Of a stretch of 64,000 nucleotides of DNA, positions 39,414-47,883 are shown in pieces. The stretch lies in contig CAIMUP010000104.1 of NCBI GenBank assembly GCA_903844645.1, positions 1 through 64,000 of the forward strand. Reading direction: 5' to 3'. Within the stretch, counting starts at the first letter, position 1. Each line of letters starts with the position of its first letter. The notes below the pieces were generated by a model. It was not told where the DNA came from, did not search any database, and saw nothing but the letters and a program-made list of their open reading frames with translations. The position numbers were made by a program, and so were the translations under genes. The stretch comes from an uncultured Bacteroidota bacterium (GTDB lineage Bacteria > Bacteroidota > Bacteroidia > AKYH767-A > JABDAW01).

Positions 39414-41369
39414 TTAAACTCCCTCTATAGCAGCCAACTTTTCATTCACTTCTTTATGCAATGCATTGATGAATTCCGCAATACTAACAATCCCCTTATC
39501 GCCTTCGGTATGCTTCCTAACGGCAACGGTTCCGTTCTCTTGTTCTTTCTCGCCGACAATCAGCATGTAGGGAATCTTTTTTAATTCCGCATCACGGATT
39601 TTCTTGCCAATCTTTTCTGCTCTTTCATCAATCAATGGACGAATATCAGCATTGCTTAATTGATCAAAAACTTTCTTTGCATAATCGTTGTAATGCTCGC
39701 TGATAGGGAGAATAATAACTTGCTCTGGTGTCAGCCACAATGGGAAATTCCCTGCGCAATGTTCAATCAACAAAGCAATGAATCTTTCCAAGGAACCAAA
39801 AGGTGCACGATGTATCATCACAGGGCGGTGCTTCTGATTATCGCTGCCGGTATATTCCAGATTGAATCGTTCCGGCAAATTATAATCCACTTGAATCGTT
39901 CCCAACTGCCACTTCCTTCCCAAGGCATCCTTAACCATGAAATCCAATTTAGGACCATAGAAAGCAGCCTCACCCAATTCCACAACAGTCTTCAAATTCC
40001 TTTCCTTGGCAGCTTCGATGATAGCATTTTCTGCCTTCTCCCAATTCTCATCAGAGCCGATATATTTCGATTTATTCTCCGGATCACGCAATGAAATCTG
40101 TGCATCATAATTCACTAAATCCAATGCTCTGAAAACATACAATACCAAATCAATTACCTTAATAAATTCTTCCTTAACCTGATCAGGACGGCAGAACAAA
40201 TGCGCATCATCCTGGGTAAATCCCCGAACACGTGTCAAACCAGAAAGCTCCCCACTTTGCTCATATCTATACACCGTTCCAAACTCTGCCAAACGCACCG
40301 GCAAATCCTTATAAGAACGTGGCTTAGACTTATAAATCTCACAATGATGCGGACAATTCATCGGCTTCAAAAAGAATTCCTCACCCTCTTGCGGAGTCTT
40401 AATGGATTGAAAAGAATCTGCCCCATATTTCTCATAATGACCCGAAGTAACATACAATTCCTTATGCCCGATATGTGGCGTAACGACTGGCGAATACCCC
40501 GCTTTTATCTGTGCCTTCTTCAAGAAATTCTCCAAACGCTCGCGAAGCATTGCTCCCTTTGGCAACCAAAGCGGAAGCCCTGCCCCAACCTTTTCAGAGA
40601 AAGTAAACAACTCCAATTCCTTGCCCAGCTTACGATGATCGCGTTTCTTAGCCTCCTCCAAAACGGTCAGATATTCCGTCAAATCCTTCTGCTTCGGGAA
40701 AGTTATCGCATAAACCCGAGTCAATTGCTTGCTCTTTTCATCGCCTCTCCAATACGCCCCGGCAATATTCATCAGCTTCACAGCCTTGATAAAACCAGTG
40801 TTCGGAATATGCGGTCCGCGGCACAAATCGGTGAAGTTTCCCTGGGTATAAAAAGTGATCGTTCCATCCGCCAAATCCTTCAGCAAATCCAACTTATACT
40901 GATCGCCCTTCTCGGTGAAATACGCGATAGCATCCGCCTTCGAAACATCCTTCCGAACATACTGTTCATTGCGCTTAGCCAGTTCCAAAATCTTATCCTC
41001 AATCCGTTTAAAATCATCAGGAGAAATCGTCCGTTCGCCGAGGTCAATATCATAATAAAAACCATTCTCGATAGGCGGACCGATACCGAATTTCGTCCCC
41101 GGAAAGAACCCCTCCAAAGCCTCCGCCATCAAGTGCGCCGACGAATGCCACATCGTAGATTTCCCTTGCGGAGTATCCCACGTCAGCAGTTCCAGCTCAC
41201 AATCATTATTGATGGCGCGGGTAGCATCCCACACCTCGCCATTCACCTTCGCCGCCAGCACATTCCGCGCCAATCCCTCGCTAATACTTTTAGCGATCTC
41301 CAGCGCAGTCGTCCCAACCGCGAATTCGCGTATCTGCTTATCAGGAAAAGTAACTTTTATCATATTCAT
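39414..41369 (-). CDS. thrS: Threonine--tRNA ligase
   Basis: TGS domain [52 protein letters not shown]; start trimmed from 41462. Confidence 0.97.
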   Translation of the reverse strand: MNMIKVTFPDKQIREFAVGTTALEIAKSISEGLARNVLAAKVNGEVWDATRAINNDCELELLTWDTPQGKSTMWHSSAHLMAEALEGFFPGTKFGIGPPIENGFYYDIDLGERTISPDDFKRIEDKILELAKRNEQYVRKDVSKADAIAYFTEKGDQYKLDLLKDLADGTITFYTQGNFTDLCRGPHIPNTGFIKAVKLMNIAGAYWRGDEKSKQLTRVYAITFPKQKDLTEYLTVLEEAKKRDHRKLGKELELFTFSEKVGAGLPLWLPKGAMLRERLENFLKKAQIKAGYSPVVTPHIGHKELYVTSGHYEKYGADSFQSIKTPQEGEEFFLKPMNCPHHCEIYKSKPRSYKDLPVRLAEFGTVYRYEQSGELSGLTRVRGFTQDDAHLFCRPDQVKEEFIKVIDLVLYVFRALDLVNYDAQISLRDPENKSKYIGSDENWEKAENAIIEAAKERNLKTVVELGEAAFYGPKLDFMVKDALGRKWQLGTIQVDYNLPERFNLEYTGSDNQKHRPVMIHRAPFGSLERFIALLIEHCAGNFPLWLTPEQVIILPISEHYNDYAKKVFDQLSNADIRPLIDERAEKIGKKIRDAELKKIPYMLIVGEKEQENGTVAVRKHTEGDKGIVSIAEFINALHKEVNEKLAAIEGV

Positions 41370-41383
41370 TTTTCTATCGGCTG

Positions 41384-41391
41384 CAAAAATA
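41384..41391 (-). promoter_or_regulatory. Bacteroidetes -7 promoter box of thrS (TATTTTTG followed by CAGCC)
   Basis: Matches TAnnTTTG upstream of thrS. Confidence 0.5.
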
Positions 41392-41424
41392 GAAAAAGTT
41401 TGTGAAAAGAGAATTATAATAACC

Positions 41425-41480
41425 TTCATCATCGTTTTATTGTTGCGCCTGAAAAGTCGCAATCATAAAACGATGATGAA
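41425..41480. repeat. Nested-hairpin element, copy 1
   Basis: TTCATCATCGTTTTAT-[TG..TTGCG..CGCAA..TC]-ATAAAACGATGATGAA, 16-bp perfect outer arms. Confidence 0.8.
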
Positions 41481-41550
41481 AAAACATTCATAAAAAAATT
41501 CTCCTAAAATTACAAAAAATCCATCATCTTATTTACAAAAAAACACATCC

Positions 41551-41760
41551 TATATCTCCATTGCGGGTTCCGGCAATGGTTATTTTGATTCCTATATCCC
41601 CGTTGCGGGTTTCTGCAACGGCTATATTGATTCCCATATCCCGATTGCGGGTCTCTGCAATGGCTATATTGATTCCCATATCTCGATTGCAGGTTCCTGC
41701 AATGGCTATATGGATTCCGATATCTCAATTGCGGGTTCTAGCAATGGCTATATGGAAACC
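41551..41760. repeat. Minisatellite H, 42-bp unit (TATATCCCGATTGCGGGTCTCTGCAATGGCTATATTGATTCC), 5 units
   Basis: Unit starts 41551, 41593, 41635, 41677, 41719. Confidence 0.96.
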
Positions 41761-41968
41761 AATGCAAGCCCTGCTGGGACAATAAATGGATATTTGTATT
41801 GATAATGAGCGTATTTATAAAAATGGAAGGGCAGATTTGATAGCTGTTTTGTTGAATAAACTTTGGTAAATGGCAGGTAGAAATCTACTCCTTTATATAG
41901 GGGGATATTTTTAAAGGATGCTTGGCTTGTTTTTCGTCTTTCAAGATTACTACAACCAAGCTGATCTC

Positions 41969-42976
41969 TCAAAAGGTTTGCTTCAAGACCTTCGGGGCTT
42001 TATGGGAATTCACAAAAATATACCGCTGAATGCCCCATGAATAGATGGGATTGAAGTGGGAGTACGAATGATTATAAAAGCTGAACCCGATAGATAAATC
42101 AATCCTGGTATTGGAGTTAAAGATAAACTGAATGCCAGGAAAGAAGTCCACATAAAAGCCCTTTAACAGTGCACTGGAGATAGGGTTCACGACCGAATCA
42201 TTCTGGATAATCTTCGCTGCCTCGTAAGCCTTCCCCTCAAATTCGGCATAGAGGTTAATATTCAGGTTCGAGTACGAATCATACTGCTTAGGAACCAACA
42301 GATACCCAAAAGAAAGGTCGAAATGCGCCGCCCTTCCGTACGATAAATCGGTCTTGAAGTAAGGCGGGTTGTAGCGATAATCGTCCCTTGTTTCTTTGTA
42401 ATCGTTTGGTAAAATAAAGCCGGTAGTTAGCGAAACAGCCATCTTATGAAGCAACCAAGTTACCACAAATCCTCCGCCTTCTCCGCCGGTATCGCCTTGG
42501 AGGTCAGGCTCTGCCTCGTCATGTGCGACGCGGGTTGTGGAGTATTCGGCAAAGAGGGCGGCACGGAGATGCCCTTCCGCTCTATCCATCGAAAAAATGC
42601 GATATTTACTGTAAAGATAGATGCCGCCGAAGGTATAAGGATACTCGATTCCATAGGTTTTATTGTTCGTAAAGTAATAAACGCGGTTGCCGAAATGGGA
42701 ATGCGAAACCAAGTTCACGGGGAGCGTAGAGGCGTGGTGATTGGAGAAATCGGTTTGCGCCTCAACCTCCCAATTGGCGGTGATTCCGTACATTATTTTT
42801 GCAGCAAACTGATTCCTTGCTAACGCTATCTCCTTAAAACTTTCGCTCACGCCGCGAATGCCAAAAACTCCTTTGGGGATGTTGCTTGCCGGCTCGTGAA
42901 CGGGGAACAATTCTTGGGAAAAGACGGAGGAAAGGGCAAATAGCATCCCGATTAGGGTAAAAGAAATCGGCTTCAT
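41969..42976 (-). CDS. Outer-membrane beta-barrel-like protein
   Basis: Signal peptide; alternating amphipathic strands; overlaps start of downstream HMA gene. Confidence 0.6.
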   Translation of the reverse strand: MKPISFTLIGMLFALSSVFSQELFPVHEPASNIPKGVFGIRGVSESFKEIALARNQFAAKIMYGITANWEVEAQTDFSNHHASTLPVNLVSHSHFGNRVYYFTNNKTYGIEYPYTFGGIYLYSKYRIFSMDRAEGHLRAALFAEYSTTRVAHDEAEPDLQGDTGGEGGGFVVTWLLHKMAVSLTTGFILPNDYKETRDDYRYNPPYFKTDLSYGRAAHFDLSFGYLLVPKQYDSYSNLNINLYAEFEGKAYEAAKIIQNDSVVNPISSALLKGFYVDFFPGIQFIFNSNTRIDLSIGFSFYNHSYSHFNPIYSWGIQRYIFVNSHKAPKVLKQTF

Positions 42977-43494
42977 TATTTAAGGGTGATGAAATACGTT
43001 TTCGTAAGCTTCAAATCCTTATCGCCTGACGCGCAAACCGCCGTCATTGCTGCCTTGTAGCGTTTGAATTCCTTCTTATTCATAAACTCTTTTCCGATGA
43101 AGGTGAGGGTGGCGATGCCGGTGATATTCCGTTCTTTGGTTTGGATAAAATGAAAGATGGCTCCATCGTATTCAAAGCAAAAATTGTCGGAAACTGCGAC
43201 CTCTTTTAAATAAATTTCTGCCGTAAAGCCGCCTACCGAGAAGCCTGCATCCACCACTTTCTGGGCTATTCTGTCCATCGCGACGGGGCTTCCGTTCTTA
43301 AAGGTGAGGGTGGCGATATGGGTATTCAAATCCATCTGCACATCCTCGATAAAGGGTAGTTGCATCAACGATTTTTGGGTAACGAACGAACATGCGGAAC
43401 AGGTCAATCCGTCCACCGCGACATGGGCTGTGAGGAACTGTGCGGATACCGAAAGATTCATTAAAAGGAAGCAAAGAAAGCTGATTTTTTTCAT
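42976..43494 (-). CDS. Secreted heavy-metal-associated (HMA) domain protein
   Basis: Signal peptide then VAVDGLTCSACSFVTQKSL (CxxC) ... VDAGFSVGG. Confidence 0.75.
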   Translation of the reverse strand: MKKISFLCFLLMNLSVSAQFLTAHVAVDGLTCSACSFVTQKSLMQLPFIEDVQMDLNTHIATLTFKNGSPVAMDRIAQKVVDAGFSVGGFTAEIYLKEVAVSDNFCFEYDGAIFHFIQTKERNITGIATLTFIGKEFMNKKEFKRYKAAMTAVCASGDKDLKLTKTYFITLK

Positions 43495-43563
43495 CGAAAT
43501 GGTATCTTTTACTATGATTAAGGATGCAAAGATACAAAACCTTCCGTCCTTAATAATCACCAT

Positions 43564-43603
43564 CCTTTTATTGCATTGCCCAAAGAGGCAATGTCATAAA
43601 AGG
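43564..43603. repeat. Nested-hairpin element, copy 4
   Basis: CCTTTTAT-[TG..CATTGCC..GGCAATG..TC]-ATAAAAGG. Confidence 0.7.
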
Positions 43604-43615
43604 AAAAGAACATAA

Positions 43616-44026
43616 TTATTTATTCCTTTTTATTGCTTCCTGAATAATTTCTTTCATCCTGCTTTCGGTGTCAGAATCCCCATAGTGAATATAATATATC
43701 CACCGCTCGCTCCTGTAAGTAAAAGTAGAAGCAGTGAGTATTTTTTGATTTATTAATTCAACAATATCAATACAAATTCGCTCTTCCTCTCTATATCGAG
43801 CCGCTTCTTCATAATTCATTTCTTTGGCAGAACGATTCTTACCATCCGTGCATTTTTCAAGATATTCAGCATCATATTTCGATGCCTCTATAAAATAGAA
43901 ATGGAACTTTTGTTCCTGCTGAAGTTTCAAAACAAACTCCAAAATCTCTTTACTATCTTGCACCTCAATCCCTTCATGGAGCAAGACATTCAACCGCTCA
44001 ACAGCTTCTTTAATTGTTATCAACAT
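43616..44026 (-). CDS. Hypothetical protein with UVR-like motif
   Basis: NYEEAARYREEERICIDIV. Confidence 0.5.
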   Translation of the reverse strand: MLITIKEAVERLNVLLHEGIEVQDSKEILEFVLKLQQEQKFHFYFIEASKYDAEYLEKCTDGKNRSAKEMNYEEAARYREEERICIDIVELINQKILTASTFTYRSERWIYYIHYGDSDTESRMKEIIQEAIKRNK

Positions 44027-44136
44027 GCTACTAATTTTACAACGCTAAACAAGTTTCGGACCGTTTTATTAAAACTTAACGGCGATGCAAAATTAAAGTG
44101 CCACTATGTCAAAATATGACAGGAGGAGAAATTATT

Positions 44137-44706
44137 TTAAGGGTTTAATGTTTTAACATATTTCTTGAATTCAAACTTATCAAGTTCATATTTGTATTTT
44201 TCACCCTGTTTAAGATGATATTGTGGATGCAATGGATGTATCTTATTAGCGAACTTCCCTTTAATTCTATGCCATTTAATATCCGAATGTTCTGTCGCAT
44301 CAAAAATATCCTTCAAGCAAGTGTCAATTAAAAAATTTCTATTTTTTGAACTTAAGTCTCCCCAAGCACAAAGCACAGAAGGATTTTTTATAGTTTTTAA
44401 AATCCGAACAATGTGATAAATGTTTTCATTATGTAATTTTTTGCCAAGGACTTGATGAATATTTTCTGGATCCGTTGCTCGCTGCGGATACAAATTTAGC
44501 ATAATAAAACTGTCAAAAGTTGAATCATTGTTTTTAAATCCAATAACTTTTGTAACAGTTGGATCTGGTTTAACCCTGTTTGCAGAACTTGGATTAAGTC
44601 CAATACAAATTAAAGGGTTATTTCCTGATGTCCCTAATGTAAATCGTGCAATACCATCTTTGGTGCAATCGTAAATAGTGATATTGTAATCTTTTTTTAA
44701 ATCCAT
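44137..44706 (-). CDS. DUF1643 family protein
   Basis: ICIGLNPSSANRVKPDPTVTKV, MLNLYPQRATDP. Confidence 0.8.
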   Translation of the reverse strand: MDLKKDYNITIYDCTKDGIARFTLGTSGNNPLICIGLNPSSANRVKPDPTVTKVIGFKNNDSTFDSFIMLNLYPQRATDPENIHQVLGKKLHNENIYHIVRILKTIKNPSVLCAWGDLSSKNRNFLIDTCLKDIFDATEHSDIKWHRIKGKFANKIHPLHPQYHLKQGEKYKYELDKFEFKKYVKTLNP

Positions 44707-44835
44707 AATTTTTTATGATTAATAACCCCGCAAATCTACATTTCCTTTCGTAATACCCAATCCCTCTTTTCTTGTCTGATAATATTCCCCATGGCAAGAA
44801 TTTTAACTTATACACCCCCGATTTTAACTAAAAAA

Positions 44836-44982
44836 CCGCACTAAACGCATTCCGTAGTAAAGTAAATGCATTCTGTAGTAAAGTAAATGAATTCTGTACT
44901 AACGTGAATGCATTCTGTACTAACGTGAATGCATTCTGTACTAACGTGAATGCATTCCATACCATCATGAATGTCTTCCATA
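44836..44982. repeat. Minisatellite I, 21-bp unit (CTAACGTGAATGCATTCTGTA), about 7 units; inverted homologue of array B
   Basis: Reverse complement of the array B unit; 21-bp spacing. Confidence 0.96.
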
Positions 44983-44984
44983 CC

Positions 44985-45257
44985 TCATTTCCCTATCACC
45001 CACCTCCGATACAACTCCGCACACCCCATTGCATCACTCAAAGCATCATGGTGCTTCAAGGGAATTCCATGTTCTGCACAGGCTATATTCAGTTTCTTTT
45101 TATAAATCTTGAGCGTACATGCCCGCTCGTAGGTGGGAAGATCATCTAAAAGTTCTTTCTTCGTAGGATAGTGATTGCCTTTTGTTCTGTCAATGATTTT
45201 GGAATAGATACTAATAGTAGCTTGTGTGGACATGGTTGTTTTATTGGGGTAATACAC
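44985..45257 (-). pseudogene. Truncated DEDDh exonuclease-like ORF (C-terminal part only)
   Basis: LNIACAEHGIPLKHHDALSDAMGCAELYRRW has the ExoIII H-x4-D motif, but the N-terminal DxE motif is absent. Confidence 0.55.
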
Positions 45258-45342
45258 TGCAAAAGTATCATTTCAAGTAGATGCCAAAATTATCTCCTTA
45301 CCTTTTCACATCTTTACACCCGAAATAAATAAATATATAGTC

Positions 45343-46248
45343 ATGGTAATAGTAGTTCTCGGAATCATAATCGTAGTAGTCGGTTATATCGCAAGTAAAT
45401 CGAATGAAGCGATTTACAAATACGCAAGTCAGATAAAAATGATTGGCATCCTCGTAGTGCTGATAGGGCTTGGAGTGGCTTGCATCAAGCAGATTGGCGC
45501 AGGTGAAGTAGGTGTGCAATCTATGTTCGGAAAGGTTGAAAACAGTACGCTGAACAGTGGTTTGAATGTTATTAATCCTTTGGTGGAGGTTACCACATTC
45601 GACATTAAGACGCAGAATTACACCATGTCTGCCGTGCATGATGAAGGCGACAAAACCGGAGACGATGCTATCCGTGTCCTCACTGCCGATGGGCTCGAGG
45701 TCATTATAGACCTAACTGTTTTGTATCGCGTGTTGCCGACCGAGGCTCCAAATATTCTCAAACAAATCGGTGCCGATTACAAGAACACCATCGTCCGACC
45801 TATCACTCGCACTAAGATTCGCGACAATGCCGTTTACTATGATGCCGTCTCTCTTTATTCTAAAAAGAGGGATGAATTTCAGACCAAAATTTTTAAAGAT
45901 ATAGGGGAAAATTTTGCGAAACGTGGCTTGGTATTGGAGCAATTATTATTGAGGAATATCAGCCTGCCGGCTTCTGTAAAAGCAACTATCGAATCGAAGA
46001 TTAATGCCGAACAAGATGCCCAGAAAATGGAGTTCGTTCTCCAAAAAGAAAAACAAGAAGCAGAGCGGAAACGCGTGGAAGCACAAGGGATTGCCGACTA
46101 TCAAAAGATTTTGAGTACGGGCTTAAGCGATAAACAATTGCAGTACGAATCTATCAAGGCGCAGAAAGAAATTGCGCTCTCGCCGAATACAAAAGTCATC
46201 GTGCTTGGAGGCAAGGGCAATAACCCAATTATCCTGGACGGTAAATAA
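45343..46248 (+). CDS. SPFH/prohibitin family membrane protein
   Basis: TM segment then VGVQSMFGKVENSTLNSGLNVINPLVEV...LLLRNISLPASVKATIESKINAEQDAQKMEFVLQKEKQEAERKRVEAQGIADYQ. Confidence 0.9.
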   Translation: MVIVVLGIIIVVVGYIASKSNEAIYKYASQIKMIGILVVLIGLGVACIKQIGAGEVGVQSMFGKVENSTLNSGLNVINPLVEVTTFDIKTQNYTMSAVHDEGDKTGDDAIRVLTADGLEVIIDLTVLYRVLPTEAPNILKQIGADYKNTIVRPITRTKIRDNAVYYDAVSLYSKKRDEFQTKIFKDIGENFAKRGLVLEQLLLRNISLPASVKATIESKINAEQDAQKMEFVLQKEKQEAERKRVEAQGIADYQKILSTGLSDKQLQYESIKAQKEIALSPNTKVIVLGGKGNNPIILDGK

Positions 46249-46254
46249 AATCTG

Positions 46255-47427
46255 TTAAGAATAAAGGAATTCACCATGCGCAGAACGGATGGTTAATTTC
46301 TTCGTTGCTGATGCCTCCACTCTGCCAATAATTTTTGCATCTACAAGGAAGGATTTCGAGATGGCGATAATGCTCTCGGCAAATTCTTCAGGTATATAAA
46401 TTTCCATCCGATGCCCCATGTTAAAAACCTTATACATCTCCTGCCAATCGGTCCGCGATTGCTCTTGAATAAGTTGAAATAAAGGAGGCGTTTCAAACAA
46501 ATTATTCTTGATGATATGCAAGTTTTCGATGAAGTTCAAGACCTTGGTTTGCGCACCGCCACTGCAATGAATGATGCAATGAATATCGCCACGAAACCCT
46601 TCCAATACCTTCTTGATAACAGGAGCATAAGTCCGTGTTGGCGAGAGTACTAATTTACCGGAATTTATCCATGCTCCATCGCAATTAACCTTATCTGTCA
46701 GGTTCATTTTCCCTGAATAAACCAAGTCATCGGGAATGGCATTATCAAATGTTTCGGGATACTTTTCGGCAATGCTTTTATTGAATACATCATGCCTCGC
46801 CGAGGTCAATCCGTTGCTGCCCATTCCTCCATTATATTCATCTTCATAAGTCGCCTTTCCTGAAGAACTTAAACCGATAATAACATCCCCCGCAGCTATC
46901 TTTTCATTGGTGATAACATCCGCTTTTTTCATCCTGCAAAAGACGGTGGAATCAACAATAATCGTTCGCACCAAATCGCCTACATCAGCGGTTTCTCCTC
47001 CCGATGATTGGATGTTTATTCCATGCTTCCGAAGCATCGCCAAGAACTCTTCCGTACCATTAATTATGGCTGCGATAACTTCCCCGGGAATCAGATTTTT
47101 ATTCCTCCCGATGGTGGATGAAAGGATGATATTATCCACCGCCCCGACACATAAAAGATCATCAATATTCATCACAATAGCATCCTGAGCAATACCCTTC
47201 CACACCGAAATATCACCCGTTTCTTTCCAATAAGAATATGCCAATGACGACTTCGTTCCGGCTCCGTCGGCATGCATAATGTTACAATAATTTTCATCGC
47301 CCCCGGCAATATCATGAATGATTTTGCAAAAGGCTTTCGGAAACAAGCCTTTATCCAGCCCACTTATTGCCTTATGAACATCTTCTTTTGACGCCGAAAC
47401 GCCGCGTTGATTGTATCTGTTATCCAT
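46255..47427 (-). CDS. purM: AIR synthase (phosphoribosylformylglycinamidine cyclo-ligase)
   Basis: HADGAGTKSSLAY, NIDDLLCVGA, SSGGETADVGD, GLSSSGKATYEDEYNGGMGSNGLTSARH. Confidence 0.88.
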   Translation of the reverse strand: MDNRYNQRGVSASKEDVHKAISGLDKGLFPKAFCKIIHDIAGGDENYCNIMHADGAGTKSSLAYSYWKETGDISVWKGIAQDAIVMNIDDLLCVGAVDNIILSSTIGRNKNLIPGEVIAAIINGTEEFLAMLRKHGINIQSSGGETADVGDLVRTIIVDSTVFCRMKKADVITNEKIAAGDVIIGLSSSGKATYEDEYNGGMGSNGLTSARHDVFNKSIAEKYPETFDNAIPDDLVYSGKMNLTDKVNCDGAWINSGKLVLSPTRTYAPVIKKVLEGFRGDIHCIIHCSGGAQTKVLNFIENLHIIKNNLFETPPLFQLIQEQSRTDWQEMYKVFNMGHRMEIYIPEEFAESIIAISKSFLVDAKIIGRVEASATKKLTIRSAHGEFLYS

Positions 47428-47447
47428 TATTATAGTATGCTTAATGT

Positions 47448-47768
47448 GAGATTTGGTAATCTGAAGGGGACATTGGGAAACCTGAAGGGGACATTAGGAG
47501 ACCAGAAGGGGATATTGGGAGACCTGAAGGGGACATTGGGAGACCAGAAGGGGATATTGGGAGACCTGAAGGGGACCTTGGGAGACCCGAAGGGGACCTT
47601 GGGAGACCCGAAGGGGACCTTGGGAGACCCGAAGGGGACCTTGGGAGACCTGAAGGGGACATTGGGAGACCCGAAGGGGACCTTGGGAGACCTGAAGGGG
47701 ACATTGGGAGACCCGAAGGGGACCTTGGGAGACCTGAAGGGGACATTGGGAGACCCGAAGGGGACATG
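47448..47768. repeat. Minisatellite J, 21-bp unit (GACATTGGGAGACCTGAAGGG), about 15 units
   Basis: Unit starts every 21 bp 47469-47763 plus one degenerate leading unit; begins about 20 bp from the purM start codon. Confidence 0.97.
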
Positions 47769-47833
47769 AATCCGTAGCTCTCGAACCCAGAATTTTGGAA
47801 ATCCATTACCTATAAACATAGTATAAAAACAAA

Positions 47834-47862
47834 AAGCATCCCGCCTTTTGAACGGGATGCTT
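47834..47862 (-). terminator. Rho-independent terminator of the OmpA-family gene
   Basis: AAGCATCCCG-ccttttgaa-CGGGATGCTT with T-tract on minus strand. Confidence 0.8.
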
Positions 47863-47883
47863 CTTGATGTATCCATTATTAGC

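Noticed and set aside
40200-41405. 401-aa plus-strand ORF antisense to thrS
   Set aside because: Shadow ORF; thrS on the minus strand is unambiguous and the antisense composition (R/I/L/Q-rich) is not protein-like.
41425-41480. Nested hairpins as integron attC sites
   Set aside because: No conserved RYYYAAC/GTTRRRY boxes, no cassette ORFs between copies and no IntI; outer arms vary by covariation.
41425-41480. Nested hairpin upstream of thrS as a T-box or thrS operator
   Set aside because: The same structure occurs at three unrelated loci and lies upstream of the predicted thrS promoter, so a thrS-specific leader function is unlikely.
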